From contig NZ_CM001557.1 of NCBI RefSeq assembly GCF_000273375.1, forward strand, positions 1,127,473 to 1,191,472: DNA of 64,000 nt, given 5' to 3'. The notes under the pieces are model-generated. The model had not been told where the DNA came from. It ran no database searches and worked only from the letters and a program-made list of their open reading frames with translations. Origin of the DNA: Bartonella birtlesii IBS 325. GTDB lineage: Bacteria > Pseudomonadota > Alphaproteobacteria > Rhizobiales > Rhizobiaceae. Positions within the stretch are counted from its first letter, which is position 1. Each line of letters starts with the position of its first letter. The translations under genes and the position numbers were made by a program. Below, piece after piece: positions 1-11,400 of the stretch.

Positions 1-107
1 ATGTTTCTTTGATTGTTCCAATTGCCATGGAAGAGAAACTTCGTTTTGCTATTCGTGAGGGCGGTCGTACTGTTGGTGCAGGGATCGTTTCTAAGATCAT
101 TGAGTAA
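1..107 (+). CDS. tuf: Elongation factor Tu, C-terminal end (5' partial)
   Basis: The window opens inside a reading frame (codons from base 3) that encodes the last 34 or so residues of EF-Tu, the GTPase that delivers aminoacyl-tRNA to the ribosome. The visible tail contains the barrel-domain-3 signature [17 protein letters not shown] and the ending [14 protein letters not shown], both diagnostic of bacterial EF-Tu. The GTPase domain lies upstream of the window. The next gene is tRNA-Trp and then secE, the usual alphaproteobacterial order, which supports the call. Confidence 0.95.
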
Positions 108-153
108 ATAATGGTTGTTGAGGGTTGTTAAAGATATTTTAATTTTGAGAGTT

Positions 154-229
<76 letters not shown>

Positions 230-428
230 GGAGAGAAGTAGGTTTTTAGCTGTGAGGAGGTAGATTTTTTAATTGCCTTCTTTACTTTTTTTCTATAGGG
301 CTTGTTTTTTTATGTGTGAATTGTTATTGAGTAAATATAAGGAAGCCGCATAGGGCTATTTTGCCTTTTGCATTTTTATTGTGTTTGTTTTTTATCACAA
401 TAAGGTTAGAAAGAGTATAGTGTGACTA

Positions 429-641
429 ATGGCATCTAAAACCAATCCAATTACCTTTTTTAAGCAAGTTTATGCAGAAACAGTCAAGGTGAAGTGGCCT
501 ACGCGTCGTGAGACGGTGATTTCAACTATTATGGTGCTGTTGGTAACTGCATTGGCTTCAGTTTTCTTCTTTGTTGTAGATCAGGTTATGCATTTTAGTG
601 TGTGGCGGGGTATTGGTCTTCTAAAGTATCTTTTTAGTTGA
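429..641 (+). CDS. secE: Preprotein translocase subunit SecE
   Basis: SecE is the small clamp subunit of the SecYEG inner-membrane translocon. The 70-residue product has the short single-helix form seen in most bacteria: the conserved VKWPTRRE motif at residues 21–28, just before one hydrophobic segment (about residues 31–51). It lies directly upstream of nusG, and the two are almost always linked. About 200 bases separate it from tRNA-Trp, so it probably has its own promoter there, though none stands out clearly. The start is the first ATG and gives a normal-length protein. Confidence 0.95.
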   Translation: MASKTNPITFFKQVYAETVKVKWPTRRETVISTIMVLLVTALASVFFFVVDQVMHFSVWRGIGLLKYLFS

Positions 642-655
642 TAGTGCAAGGAAGT

Positions 656-1192
656 ATGACTGTGGCTGCTCGTTGGTATATTGTTCAAGCATATTCAAAT
701 TTCGAAAAGAAGGTGGCAGAAGCTATCGAAAAAGAGGCCAAACAGAAAGGACTTGATCATCTGTTTGAAAAGGTTTTTGTTCCTACAGAGCGTATTGTAG
801 AAGTTCGTCGTGGACGCAAAGTTGATGCTGAGAGGAAATTTTTTCCTGGTTATGTTCTTGTTTGTGCTGAGTTAACGGATGAGGTTTATCATCTTATTAA
901 GAATACGCCTAAAGTAACAGGTTTTTTAGGATCGGATGCGCGTCCAGTCCCCATTTCTCATCGAGAAGTTGAACAAATTCTTAAACAAGTTCAAGAAGGG
1001 ATTGAGGTCCAAAAGTCTTCAGTATTATTTGAGGTAGGCGAGCAAGTTCGTGTCGCTGATGGTCCTTTTGTTTCGTTTAATGGGATTGTTCAGGAGGTTG
1101 AAGAAGAGCGTTCTCGCCTTAAGGTGGAAGTGCTGATTTTTGGGCGTCCTACGCCTGTTGATTTAGAGTTTAATCAAGTTGAAAAACTTTAA
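656..1192 (+). CDS. nusG: Transcription termination/antitermination factor NusG
   Basis: NusG binds RNA polymerase and the ribosome or Rho, suppresses pausing and couples transcription to translation. The protein begins MTVAARWYIVQAYSN, with the WYIVQAYSNFE core of the NGN domain near the start, and ends with a KOW domain (GEQVRVADGPFVSFNGIV). The frame is open upstream to a TTG at 638 that would overlap the secE stop, but ATG 656 is preferred. It gives 178 residues, follows AAGGA at 648–652, and starts where family members start. It is 15 bases from secE and probably cotranscribed with it. Confidence 0.95.
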   Translation: MTVAARWYIVQAYSNFEKKVAEAIEKEAKQKGLDHLFEKVFVPTERIVEVRRGRKVDAERKFFPGYVLVCAELTDEVYHLIKNTPKVTGFLGSDARPVPISHREVEQILKQVQEGIEVQKSSVLFEVGEQVRVADGPFVSFNGIVQEVEEERSRLKVEVLIFGRPTPVDLEFNQVEKL

Positions 1193-1340
1193 TTAAATTT
1201 AAAGTGGTTTTTTGATCACTTTGAAGAACTGGTGGGAGGTGATTTATGGCTTTTGTCGGCTTAATGATCCGAACCACTCACTTGCAGGGTGCTGATAAGA
1301 TAGGTTATTAGCATACCAGTAAAATTGAAGGCAGATTGTT

Positions 1341-1769
1341 ATGGCAAAAAAAAGTATAGGTCAGCTCAAATTGCAAGTTCCTGCAGGAGCAGCTACTCCA
1401 TCCCCACCAATTGGTCCAGCACTTGGTCAACGTGGTATTAATATCATGGAGTTTTGTAAGGCGTTTAATGCAGCTACACAAGAAATGGAAAAGGGTGCGC
1501 CGATTCCAGTCATTATTACTTATTATCAAGATAAATCTTTTACTTTTTCTTTAAAAACGCCTCCTGTATCGTTTTTCTTGAAAAAGGAAGCAAATTTGAA
1601 ATCTGGTTCAAAAGAACCTGGTAAGGTGTCTGTAGGGAGTATTCCTCGCGATAAGATACGTTCAATTGCAGAAGCAAAAATGAAAGATCTGAATGCAAAT
1701 GACATTGAGGCAGCGATGCGCATGGTTGAAGGTTCTGCTCGCTCTATGGGCTTGGAAGTGGTAGGCTAA
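1341..1769 (+). CDS. rplK: 50S ribosomal protein L11
   Basis: L11 binds the GTPase-associated centre of 23S rRNA together with the L10/L12 stalk. The 142-residue protein has the family's N-terminal domain ([33 protein letters not shown] split by the PPIGPALG proline-rich signature) and the C-terminal rRNA-binding domain with [18 protein letters not shown]. Length is exactly typical. It starts the L11–L1 pair, with only four bases between its stop and rplA. About 150 bases upstream, after nusG, contain no gene and presumably hold the leader. Confidence 0.97.
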   Translation: MAKKSIGQLKLQVPAGAATPSPPIGPALGQRGINIMEFCKAFNAATQEMEKGAPIPVIITYYQDKSFTFSLKTPPVSFFLKKEANLKSGSKEPGKVSVGSIPRDKIRSIAEAKMKDLNANDIEAAMRMVEGSARSMGLEVVG

Positions 1770-1773
1770 TATT

Positions 1774-2472
1774 ATGGCAAAAGTAGCAAAAAGAATAAAA
1801 AATATCCGCAAAGATGTTGATTTTAATCAACTTTATACTTTAAACGATGCGGTTTCGATGGTTAAAGATCGTGCAGTTGCTAAATTTGATGAAACAATTG
1901 AAATTTCAATAAATTTAGGTGTTGATCCTCGTCACGCAGATCAGATGGTTCGCGGTGTCGCACATTTGCCTAACGGAACGGGACGAAATATTCGTGTTGC
2001 CGTTTTTGCACGTGGTGATAAAGCTGAGGAAGCTAAAGCTGCTGGTGCTGATATTGTGGGGGCTGAAGATTTATTTGAGCGTATTAATGGTGGGGCCATC
2101 GATTTTGATCGTTGTATTGCAACGCCAGATATGATGCCTTTTGTTGGTCGTCTTGGTAAGATTTTGGGGCCGCGCAGTTTAATGCCTAATCCGAAAGTTG
2201 GTACTGTGACAGTTGATGTCGCTGGTGCTGTTAAGGCTTCTAAAGGTGGTGCTGTTGAATTTCGTGTTGAAAAAGCTGGTATTGTGCATGCTGGTATAGG
2301 TAAGGCTTCTTTTGGAATTGAGAAAATAGTGGAAAATATTAAAGCTTTTGCCAGCGCTGTTATTAAAGCTAAGCCGCAAGGTGCAAAAGGTGAATATATT
2401 AAGCGCGTTGCGGTTTCTTCGACTATGGGGATTGGAGTTAAAGTCGATCCTACAACAGTTCGTTCAGAATAG
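1774..2472 (+). CDS. rplA: 50S ribosomal protein L1
   Basis: L1 forms the mobile stalk at the ribosomal E site and, in many bacteria, represses its own operon by binding its mRNA. The 232-residue product carries the L1 signature around [27 protein letters not shown] and the usual N-terminal [11 protein letters not shown]. Length matches the family. It is translated four bases after rplK. A 363-base structured gap separates it from rplJ, the usual division between the L11 and L10 operons. Confidence 0.97.
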   Translation: MAKVAKRIKNIRKDVDFNQLYTLNDAVSMVKDRAVAKFDETIEISINLGVDPRHADQMVRGVAHLPNGTGRNIRVAVFARGDKAEEAKAAGADIVGAEDLFERINGGAIDFDRCIATPDMMPFVGRLGKILGPRSLMPNPKVGTVTVDVAGAVKASKGGAVEFRVEKAGIVHAGIGKASFGIEKIVENIKAFASAVIKAKPQGAKGEYIKRVAVSSTMGIGVKVDPTTVRSE

Positions 2473-2835
2473 ATCTGAATGAGTTTATAATTATATTTTG
2501 GGGTGTGTGAATATCGAAATTATATTTAAAATGTCGGTATTTTTCGGCGTTTTTCATCTAGGCTTTATCAAGCTTAGGTTATACCGGAAGAAATTCCGGA
2601 ATATCCTGTCCGAGATTGCGGGTGATACTGTTTGAAGTATCTTAATCAAAAAGCCCACATGAGACTGGGGTAAAAACTGAGAGTTAAAAAACTTAAAGGG
2701 TTTGAGCCAGGGTTGCCTTTGATCGCTATGCGTGAAGAAGGGGACAGGATCCTCATCGATAACATAAAGTATTTTATGTTATCAAAGGTAATCGATAGAT
2801 TTGTTTAAAACAAATCTGTTAAATGGAGAGAGACA
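2473..2835 (+). promoter_or_regulatory. rplJ–rplL leader with several hairpins (probable L10 autoregulatory leader)
   Basis: This 363-base gap has no credible ORF but is rich in secondary structure. A six-bp stem CCGGAA/TTCCGG with a GAAA tetraloop sits at 2584–2599. A perfect eleven-bp hairpin (GATAACATAAA, loop GTAT) sits at 2758–2783 between two ATCGAT sequences. A second perfect ten-bp hairpin (AGATTTGTTT) spans 2797–2817, only about eight bases before the GGAGAG ribosome-binding site. In bacteria, L10(L12)4 binds such a leader and shuts off its own translation. The position and folds fit that role, but the binding site itself is inferred. Confidence 0.65.
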
Positions 2836-3354
2836 GTGAATAGAGCGGAAAAACGCGAATTTGTTACATGGCTTAACGAGGCTTTTCAAAAGTCTGGTTC
2901 TGTTATTGTTGCACATTATTCTGGTCTGAAAGTTTCGCAGATGAACGAACTTCGTTCAAAAATGGGTGAAGCTGGTGGTGCCGTTAAAGTCGCCAAAAAC
3001 CGTCTTGCTAAAATCGCTCTTCAGGGCACGGAATCTGAATCGATAGCAAGTCTGTTTACTGGGCAGACACTTATTGCTTATTCAGAAGATCCAATTACAG
3101 CGCCGAAAGTTGTTGTTGATTTTGCGAAAAGCAATGACAAATTTGTCATCCTTGGTGGTTCAATGGGGGCAACAAGTTTGAGTGTAGATGCTGTGAAGTC
3201 GTTGGCTTCATTACCTTCACTCAATGAGTTGCGGGCAAAACTCGTGGGTATGATTTCTACTCCTGCGACCCGTATTGCACAGGTTGTTAGTGCGCCTGCT
3301 GGTCAGGTTGCGCGTGTCATTGGAGCATATGCTCAGGAGGATAAGGCGGCTTGA
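2836..3354 (+). CDS. rplJ: 50S ribosomal protein L10
   Basis: L10 anchors the L7/L12 dimers to the ribosome and is the usual autogenous repressor of this operon. The start is a GTG placed after the strong site GGAGAG at 2825–2830. The 172-residue protein begins [25 protein letters not shown] in family style and contains [11 protein letters not shown], the conserved rRNA-binding helix. The C-terminal helix that recruits L12 is present. The preceding hairpin-rich leader suggests translational control. Confidence 0.96.
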   Translation: MNRAEKREFVTWLNEAFQKSGSVIVAHYSGLKVSQMNELRSKMGEAGGAVKVAKNRLAKIALQGTESESIASLFTGQTLIAYSEDPITAPKVVVDFAKSNDKFVILGGSMGATSLSVDAVKSLASLPSLNELRAKLVGMISTPATRIAQVVSAPAGQVARVIGAYAQEDKAA

Positions 3355-3456
3355 GGCTGTTTTGTATTCATATTTATGGAAAAGCTTAGCTGCTTTTCTA
3401 TTTTTTGAATAAATTTTAAACAATGGTTCAAATCTTTTAATTAAAGGAATTTAAAA

Positions 3457-3828
3457 ATGGCTGATCTAGCGAAGATCGTAGAAGACCTTTCTAACTTAAC
3501 TCTTTTGGAAGCTGCAGAGCTTTCTAAATTACTTGAAGAAAAATGGGGGGTTTCGGCTGCGGCTCCTGTAGCTGTAGCTGCTGTTGCTGGTGTTGCTGCT
3601 CCAGCTGCTGAAGAAAAAACAGAATTTGATGTTATTCTTGTTGAAGGTGGTGCACAAAAAATTAATGTCATTAAAGAAGTTCGTGCTCTTACGGGGCTTG
3701 GTCTTAAAGAAGCTAAAGATCTGGTCGAAGGTGCACCTAAACCTATTAAAGAAGGTGCCTCCAAAGAGGAAGCGGAAAAAATTAAGTCTCAACTTGAAGC
3801 TGCTGGTGCTAAAGTTGAACTTAAGTAA
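3457..3828 (+). CDS. rplL: 50S ribosomal protein L7/L12
   Basis: L7/L12 is the multicopy stalk protein that recruits translation GTPases. The 123-residue protein shows the N-terminal dimerisation segment ([27 protein letters not shown]), an alanine-rich hinge at about residues 34–51, and the C-terminal factor-binding domain with [24 protein letters not shown]. All are normal for alphaproteobacteria. A hairpin with a T-rich tail follows ten bases after the stop and may set the ratio of stalk protein to RNA polymerase. Confidence 0.97.
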   Translation: MADLAKIVEDLSNLTLLEAAELSKLLEEKWGVSAAAPVAVAAVAGVAAPAAEEKTEFDVILVEGGAQKINVIKEVRALTGLGLKEAKDLVEGAPKPIKEGASKEEAEKIKSQLEAAGAKVELK

Positions 3829-3838
3829 ATTTGATTTT

Positions 3839-3874
3839 ATCGGCGAGCATTTATGTTTGCCGATTTTCTTTCTT
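3839..3874 (+). terminator. Attenuator-like hairpin between rplL and rpoB
   Basis: Bases 3839–3864 form a ten-bp stem (ATCGGCGAGC with GTTTGCCGAT, including two G·U pairs) around a six-base loop, followed by TTTTCTTTCTT. This has the form of an intrinsic terminator. In other bacteria a partial terminator at this place reduces rpoBC transcription relative to the ribosomal protein genes. The same role is inferred here from position. Confidence 0.6.
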
Positions 3875-4118
3875 CTCATAAAAAGGAAGAGAAACAATAA
3901 AAGACTTTTCCCAAAGATTCAGTAGCTGTAATGGGGAAAGATTTTGTTCTTCTTAGTCCCTTTCTCGTGGACCAAGTAAGCGGATGGCTTGTGTTTAGTG
4001 GGACAAGTTGGTGGTGTTCGTTATCGGGCATCAAGTAAACTGATCTGCATGTGCAGGTTAATGGCATAAAGCTTTCAAGGTTTAGTCTACCTTGAAGAGT
4101 AAATATCAAGGAGCGACG

Positions 4119-7100
4119 ATGGCTCAGACCCTAAAGATGATGTCTCAATTCAATGGTCGTAAGCGCGTACGCAAATTTTTTGGTAAGATTCCTGAAGTAG
4201 CAGAAATGCCGAATCTTATTGAAGTTCAAAAAGCGTCATATGATCAGTTTCTCATGGTTGAGGAACCGAAAGGCGGACGACCAGATGAAGGTTTGCAAGC
4301 TGTTTTTAAATCGGTATTTCCTATTTCGGATTTTTCCGGTACGGCTATGCTTGAGTTTGTTGGTTATGAATTTGATTTACCAAAATTTGATGTTGAAGAA
4401 TGCCGTCAGCGTGATTTGACTTATGCTGCACCATTGAAGGTGATATTACGTTTAATTGTTTTTGATGTTGATGAGGATACTGGTTCGAAGGATATCAAAG
4501 ATATCAAAGAGCAGGGCGTTTATATGGGCGATATGCCTTTAATGACGACCAATGGTACCTTTATTGTTAATGGTACGGAACGTGTTATCGTTTCGCAGAT
4601 GCATCGTTCTCCTGGTGTCTTTTTTGACCATGATAAGGGAAAGTCCCATTCATCAGGTAAGTTTCTTTTTGCTGCTCGTGTTATTCCGTATCGTGGTTCT
4701 TGGCTGGATATTGAGTTTGATGCTAAGGATATCATTTATGCTCGTATTGATCGGCGCCGTAAGATTCCTGTCACTAGTCTTTTGATGGCATTAGGCATGG
4801 ATGCCTCAGATATTTTGTCGACATTTTATAATAAAGTTACTTATGAGCGAGATGGGGATGGGTGGCGTATTCCTTATTCTGTTGATCGCTTTAAAGGAAT
4901 GAAACTCGTTTCTGATCTTGTTGATGCGGACAGTGGTGAAGTTGTTGCTGAGGCGGGTAAAAAGCTAACAGTTCGTGTTGCAAAGATTTTAGCCGAGAAA
5001 GGTCTAAAGGTTGTTAAAGTTAGTGAGGATGATTTATTAGGGTGCTATTTAGCAGAAGATATAGTCAATTACCAGACAGGTGAAATTTACCTTGAAGCTG
5101 GTGATGAAATTGATGAGAAAATACTAAAGATTTTGTCTGATGTTAATGCGGATCAAATAGATATTCTTGATATTGATCATATGAATGTTGGGGCGTATAT
5201 CCGCAATACTTTAAAAGTAGATAAAAATGAAAGTCGGCAGGATGCGTTGTTTGATATTTATCGAGTGATGCGTCCAGGTGAACCACCAACGATGGATACT
5301 GCAGAAGCGATGTTCCATTCGTTATTTTTTGATCCAGAGCGTTATGATCTTTCTGCTGTTGGGCGTGTTAAGATGAATTTGCGTATGGACCTTGATTGCC
5401 CAGACACAGTTCGTATTTTGCGTCAAGAGGATATTCTTGCTGTTGTTAAGATGTTAGTTGAATTGCGTGATGGCCGTGGTGAAATTGATGACATTGATAA
5501 TCTTGGCAATCGTCGTGTGCGTTCTGTTGGAGAATTGATGGAAAATCAATACCGCATTGGCTTGCTTCGTATGGAGCGTGCAATAAAAGAGCGTATGTCG
5601 TCGGTTGAAATTGATGCGGTTATGCCGCAGGATTTGATAAATGCAAAACCTGCTGCTGCAGCGGTTCGCGAGTTTTTTGGATCTTCGCAATTGTCGCAAT
5701 TTATGGATCAAACCAATCCATTGTCAGAGATTACCCATAAGCGCCGTCTTTCTGCTCTTGGTCCAGGTGGTTTGACACGTGAGAGAGCGGGTTTTGAAGT
5801 TCGTGACGTACATCCTACACATTATGGTCGTATTTGTCCGATTGAAACGCCTGAGGGTCCTAATATTGGTTTGATTAATTCCTTGGCGACATTTGCACGC
5901 GTTAATAAATATGGTTTTATTGAAAGTCCATACCGCAAAATTATTGATGGTAAAGTGACAACGGAAGTTATTTATCTGTCTGCTATGGAAGAATCGAAGC
6001 ATTATGTAGCACAGGCCAATTCTTCATTGGATAGTGAAGGTCGCTTTACAGAAGAATTCGTTGTTTGTCGTCATGCTGGTGAAGTTTTGATGGCTCCGCG
6101 CGATCATGTAGATTTGATGGATGTTTCACCAAAGCAGTTGGTCTCGGTGGCAGCGGCGCTCATTCCATTTTTGGAAAATGATGATGCGAATCGCGCTTTG
6201 ATGGGATCAAACATGCAGCGTCAGGCTGTTCCATTGATACGTGCTGAGGCACCATTTGTTGGTACGGGAATGGAAGCTGTTGTTGCACGTGATTCAGGTG
6301 CTGCTGTTAGTGCAAAGCGTAGTGGTATTGTTGATCAAGTTGATGCAACTCGTATTGTTATCCGTGCAACAGAAGATTTAGATCCTTCAAAGTCTGGTGT
6401 TGATATCTATCGTTTACAGAAATTTCAACGTTCTAATCAGTCTACTTGTATTAATCAACGTCCTCTTGTGCATGTTGGTGATCGGATAGAAAAGGGCGAT
6501 ATTATTGCAGATGGTCCATCCACGGATCTTGGTGATTTAGCTCTTGGACGGAATGTTCTTGTGGCTTTTATGCCTTGGAATGGATACAATTATGAAGATT
6601 CCATTTTGTTATCTGAGCGCATTGTTGCCGATGATGTTTTTACTTCGATTCATATTGAGGAATTTGAAGTTGCGGCACGGGATACAAAGCTTGGGCCTGA
6701 GGAAATTACCCGCGATATTCCTAACGTTGCAGAAGAAGCATTAAGGAATCTTGATGAGGCTGGTATTATCTATATTGGTGCTGAAGTTCAACCGGGCGAT
6801 ATTTTGGTTGGCAAGATTACACCAAAAGGTGAAAGTCCTATGACACCAGAAGAGAAGTTGTTGCGGGCAATATTTGGGGAAAAGGCTTCAGATGTTCGTG
6901 ATACTTCTATGCGAATGCCACCAGGAACTTTTGGGACTGTTGTTGAAGTTCGTGTTTTTAACCGTCACGGTGTAGAAAAAGATGAACGCGCTATGGCAAT
7001 TGAACGTGAAGAAATTGAACGTTTGGCTAAAGATCGTGATGATGAACAGTCGATTCTTGATCGTAATGTTTATGCGCGTCTTGCTGATATGTTGACAGGT

Positions 7101-8270
7101 AAAGTTGCTATAGAAGGACCAAAAGGTTTTTCAGGAAGCAAAGTGCTTGACAGTACGGTAATAGGACATTATCCGCGCTCACAATGGTGGCAATTCGCTA
7201 TTGAAGATGAAAAGCTTCAAAATGAAATTGATGCTTTACGCAAGCAATATGATGAATCAAAAGAAGCGTTACAACGTCGCTTTATGGATAAAGTTGAAAA
7301 AGTCCAAAGAGGCGATGAAATGCCTCCTGGTGTCATGAAAATGGTAAAAGTTTTTGTGGCTGTAAAACGCAAAATCCAACCAGGCGACAAGATGGCAGGA
7401 CGTCATGGTAATAAGGGAGTTGTGTCACGTATTCTTCCAGTAGAAGATATGCCGTTTTTGGAAGATGGAACCCATGCTGATATTGTTTTGAATCCGCTTG
7501 GTGTACCTAGTCGTATGAATGTTGGGCAAATTCTTGAAACGCATCTTGGTTGGGCCTGCGCTGGTATAGGTAAGAAGATTGGTGATTTACTAGAATTATA
7601 TCAAGAGACCGGGGATATACTACCTCTGCGTCAGCGTATCGAAAATCTCATGCCTGATAATGATCATAATGAGCCAGTTCGTCAGTATGATAATGAAAGT
7701 CTTCACAAATTAGCGCAACAGATGAAGAAAGGTGTTTCAATTGCAACGCCTATTTTTGATGGAGCGCATGAAGCTGATATCAATATGATGTTGGAGGATG
7801 CAGGCTTAGATAGTTCAGGACAGGTTACGCTTTATGATGGTCGCACAGGGGAGCCTTTTGATCGTCCAGTGACCGTGGGCTATATTTATATGTTGAAGTT
7901 ACATCACCTTGTTGATGATAAAATTCATGCACGTTCGATTGGACCATATTCCCTTGTAACACAGCAGCCATTGGGTGGTAAGGCACAATTTGGTGGTCAG
8001 CGTTTTGGTGAAATGGAGGTTTGGGCACTTGAAGCTTACGGTGCTGCGTACACTTTGCAGGAGATGCTGACAGTAAAATCAGATGATGTGGCTGGTCGAA
8101 CAAAAGTCTACGAGGCAATCGTGCGCGGTGATGATACATTTGAGGCAGGTATACCGGAAAGCTTTAATGTTTTGGTAAAAGAAATGCGTTCACTGGCTCT
8201 TAATGTAGAGCTTGATGATGCACGCGAACTTATTGCACAACGCGCGTTATCTGATACAGCAGAACGATAA
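4119..8270 (+). CDS. rpoB: DNA-directed RNA polymerase subunit beta
   Basis: This is the beta subunit of RNA polymerase, forming one side of the active-site cleft. The frame is open to a TTG at 4092, but ATG 4119 follows AAGGAG at 4108–4113 and gives [22 protein letters not shown], the normal alphaproteobacterial start, for 1383 residues. The rifampicin cluster is intact: [12 protein letters not shown] then [14 protein letters not shown]. Asp530, His540 and Ser545 correspond to E. coli 516, 526 and 531, so no classical resistance change is present. The C-terminal [23 protein letters not shown] signature is present. rpoC follows after 179 bases. Confidence 0.97.
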   Translation: MAQTLKMMSQFNGRKRVRKFFGKIPEVAEMPNLIEVQKASYDQFLMVEEPKGGRPDEGLQAVFKSVFPISDFSGTAMLEFVGYEFDLPKFDVEECRQRDLTYAAPLKVILRLIVFDVDEDTGSKDIKDIKEQGVYMGDMPLMTTNGTFIVNGTERVIVSQMHRSPGVFFDHDKGKSHSSGKFLFAARVIPYRGSWLDIEFDAKDIIYARIDRRRKIPVTSLLMALGMDASDILSTFYNKVTYERDGDGWRIPYSVDRFKGMKLVSDLVDADSGEVVAEAGKKLTVRVAKILAEKGLKVVKVSEDDLLGCYLAEDIVNYQTGEIYLEAGDEIDEKILKILSDVNADQIDILDIDHMNVGAYIRNTLKVDKNESRQDALFDIYRVMRPGEPPTMDTAEAMFHSLFFDPERYDLSAVGRVKMNLRMDLDCPDTVRILRQEDILAVVKMLVELRDGRGEIDDIDNLGNRRVRSVGELMENQYRIGLLRMERAIKERMSSVEIDAVMPQDLINAKPAAAAVREFFGSSQLSQFMDQTNPLSEITHKRRLSALGPGGLTRERAGFEVRDVHPTHYGRICPIETPEGPNIGLINSLATFARVNKYGFIESPYRKIIDGKVTTEVIYLSAMEESKHYVAQANSSLDSEGRFTEEFVVCRHAGEVLMAPRDHVDLMDVSPKQLVSVAAALIPFLENDDANRALMGSNMQRQAVPLIRAEAPFVGTGMEAVVARDSGAAVSAKRSGIVDQVDATRIVIRATEDLDPSKSGVDIYRLQKFQRSNQSTCINQRPLVHVGDRIEKGDIIADGPSTDLGDLALGRNVLVAFMPWNGYNYEDSILLSERIVADDVFTSIHIEEFEVAARDTKLGPEEITRDIPNVAEEALRNLDEAGIIYIGAEVQPGDILVGKITPKGESPMTPEEKLLRAIFGEKASDVRDTSMRMPPGTFGTVVEVRVFNRHGVEKDERAMAIEREEIERLAKDRDDEQSILDRNVYARLADMLTGKVAIEGPKGFSGSKVLDSTVIGHYPRSQWWQFAIEDEKLQNEIDALRKQYDESKEALQRRFMDKVEKVQRGDEMPPGVMKMVKVFVAVKRKIQPGDKMAGRHGNKGVVSRILPVEDMPFLEDGTHADIVLNPLGVPSRMNVGQILETHLGWACAGIGKKIGDLLELYQETGDILPLRQRIENLMPDNDHNEPVRQYDNESLHKLAQQMKKGVSIATPIFDGAHEADINMMLEDAGLDSSGQVTLYDGRTGEPFDRPVTVGYIYMLKLHHLVDDKIHARSIGPYSLVTQQPLGGKAQFGGQRFGEMEVWALEAYGAAYTLQEMLTVKSDDVAGRTKVYEAIVRGDDTFEAGIPESFNVLVKEMRSLALNVELDDARELIAQRALSDTAER

Positions 8271-8276
8271 TTCAAG

Positions 8277-8302
8277 GAGCGCACACTGAAAAGGATGCGC
8301 TC
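8277..8302 (+). terminator. Stem-loop just after rpoB
   Basis: Seven bases after the rpoB stop, GAGCGCA (8277–8283) pairs perfectly with TGCGCTC (8296–8302) around a twelve-base loop. No T-run follows, so it is not a strong intrinsic terminator. A 3'-end stabiliser or RNA processing site within the rpoBC message is more likely, but this is inference. Confidence 0.4.
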
Positions 8303-8449
8303 TAGTTATCTTGAGAAAGAAAATCAAGAAGCTTCTATGAAAAGAGTTATAGATCAGTTTAAAAAGTAGAAATAGATTTTAAATTAAGATCTGTTATAAA
8401 ATTAAAGAGATATTACAATAGGTTCTAAGAATCTTTGAAGGAGAACAGC

Positions 8450-11400
8450 ATGAACCACGAGGTCATGAATCTTTTCAATCCTCAAGCGCCAACGCAGACA
8501 TTTGACTCTATTCGTATTTCCATCGCGAGTCCTGAGAAGATTTTGTCTTGGTCATACGGTGAGATCAAGAAGCCTGAGACTATTAATTATCGGACTTTTA
8601 AGCCAGAACGTGATGGTCTTTTTTGTGCACGTATATTTGGCCCTATTAAGGACTATGAATGTCTATGTGGTAAATATAAACGCATGAAATATAAGGGTAT
8701 TATCTGTGAAAAATGTGGTGTAGAGGTTACTCTTTCGCGCGTACGTCGTGAGCGTATGGGGCATATTGAACTTGCTGCGCCCGTTGCACATATTTGGTTT
8801 CTTAAATCATTACCAGGTCGCATTTCCACACTTTTAGATTTAACTTTAAAAGATATCGAGCGGGTTCTTTATTTTGAGAATTACATTGTAACGGAACCAG
8901 GATTGACATCTCTTAAGCTTCATCAGCTTCTTTCGGAAGAAGAATATATGCTTGCTATTGATGAATTTGGAGAGGATCAATTTACAGCCATGATTGGTGC
9001 TGAGGCAATTTATGAGCTTTTAGCAGGTATGGAATTAGAGAAAATTGCTAATGATTTGCGTATCGAATTGTCCGAGACAACTTCAGAATTAAAACAAAAA
9101 AAGCTAATTAAACGGCTTAAAATCGTTGAAAACTTCCTTGAGTCTGGCAATAAACCAGAATGGATGATTATGAAGACGATACCAGTCATCCCACCAGATT
9201 TACGTCCGTTGGTTCCACTTGATGGTGGACGTTTTGCAACATCAGATTTAAATGATCTTTATCGACGTGTTATAAATCGTAATAACCGCTTGAAGCGATT
9301 AATTGAATTGCGTGCTCCTGGAATTATTGTGCGTAATGAAAAGCGTATGGTACAAGAAGCTGTTGATGCTTTGCTTGATAATGGTCGGCGTGGACGTGTG
9401 ATTACCGGGGCAAATAAGCGTCCACTCAAGTCTCTTTCAGATATGCTAAAAGGTAAGCAAGGACGTTTCCGCCAAAACTTACTTGGGAAACGTGTTGATT
9501 ATTCGGGGCGTTCTGTTATTGTGACGGGCCCTGAATTAAAATTGCATCAATGTGGCCTTCCTAAAAAAATGGCTTTGGAATTATTTAAGCCTTTTATTTA
9601 TGCGCGGCTTGATGCAAAAGGGTTTTCATCAACTGTAAAGCAGGCCAAGAAGCTAGTAGAAAAAGAGCATCCAGAAGTTTGGGATATTTTGGATGAGGTT
9701 ATTCGTGAACATCCTGTTTTGCTTAATCGTGCGCCAACATTGCACCGTTTAGGGATTCAAGCTTTTGAGCCTATCTTAATTGAAGGCAAAGCAATTCAGC
9801 TTCATCCATTGGTGTGTACGGCTTTTAACGCGGATTTTGATGGTGATCAGATGGCGGTTCACGTTCCGCTTTCTCTTGAGGCACAGCTTGAAGCTCGTGT
9901 TTTGATGATGTCGACCAATAATATTCTTCATCCCGCCAATGGTGCGCCAATTATTGTTCCCTCACAGGATATGGTTCTGGGGCTTTATTATCTTTCGATT
10001 GTTTCCGAGAAAGAACCGGGAGAAGGAATGGCTTTCGCCGATATGGGCGAGCTTCATCATGCTTTGGAAAATAAAATTGTAACGCTTCACACAAAGATCA
10101 AAGGTCGTGTTAAGAATATAGGAAAGGATGGGCAAGAGGTTGCTAAACTCTATGATACAACACCTGGTCGTTTAATTATTGGAGAGCTCTTGCCGAAAAA
10201 TCCAAATATCTCGTTTGATATTATCAATCAGGAGATGACTAAAAAGAATATTTCTAAAATGATTGATCAAGTTTATCGTCATTGTGGGCAGAAAGAAACA
10301 GTTATCTTCTGTGATCGTATTATGCAACTTGGTTTTTCTTATGCGTGTCGTGCGGGGATTTCTTTTGGTAAGGACGATATGGTTATCCCTGATAGCAAAT
10401 CGCGTTTAGTTGCAGAAACAGAAGCTTTGGCTAAAGAATATGAACAGCAATATAATGATGGTCTCATTACACAAGGTGAAAAATATAACAAGGTTGTGGA
10501 TGCATGGGGTAAATGTACAGATCGAGTTGCGGATGAGATGATGAAGCGTATTCAGTCCATTGAATTTGATCCCAAGACCGGTCGTCAACGTCCAATGAAC
10601 TCGATTTATATGATGTCGCATTCTGGAGCTCGTGGTTCTGCTAATCAAATGAAGCAGTTGGCTGGAATGCGTGGATTGATGGCAAAGCCATCGGGTGAGA
10701 TTATTGAAACTCCAATTATTTCAAATTTTAAAGAAGGGCTAACCGTTAATGAGTACTTCAATTCGACACACGGTGCTCGTAAAGGACTTGCTGACACTGC
10801 ATTAAAAACCGCTAACTCTGGTTATCTCACACGACGCCTTGTTGATGTCGCGCAGGATGCTATTATTTCGGCTGTGGATTGTGGTACAGCAAAGGGGCTG
10901 ACCATGCAACCAATTGTTGATGCTGGGCAAATTGTTGCCTCTCTTGGGCAAAGAATTCTTGGTCGCACAGCGCTTGTTGATATTTTGCATCCAGTTTCTG
11001 GAGAAGTTATCCTTGAAGGTGGCGCAATGATTGAGGAAGCTGATGTTGCTAAGATTGAAGAAGCTGGAATTCAATCTGTCCAAATTCGCTCTGCTTTAAC
11101 ATGTGAAACACGCCTTGGTGTTTGTGCCAAATGCTATGGTCGTGATTTGGCGCGTGGTACATCGGTTAATCAGGGGGAGGCCGTTGGTGTTATTGCTGCT
11201 CAGTCCATTGGTGAACCAGGAACTCAGTTGACTATGCGTACTTTCCACTTAGGAGGAACAGCGCAAGTTGTTGATTCATCTCATTTAGAAGCCTCTTATG
11301 AAGGTACGGTAGAAATTCGTAATCGCAATGTGGTTCGCAATTCTGAAGGCCATTTGGTGGTTATGGGGCGTAATATGGCGATCATTATCAAGGATGAGAG

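Noticed and set aside
638..655. Upstream in-frame TTG start for nusG overlapping the secE stop
   Set aside because: It adds residues not found in the family, and ATG 656 has its own AAGGA site.
3441..3897. Long antisense ORFs opposite rplL
   Set aside because: They are mirror frames of the alanine-rich rplL coding sequence with no ribosome-binding site or known motif.
5703..5753. Possible rifampicin resistance change in rpoB
   Set aside because: Asp530, His540 and Ser545 are all the wild-type residues at the classical positions.
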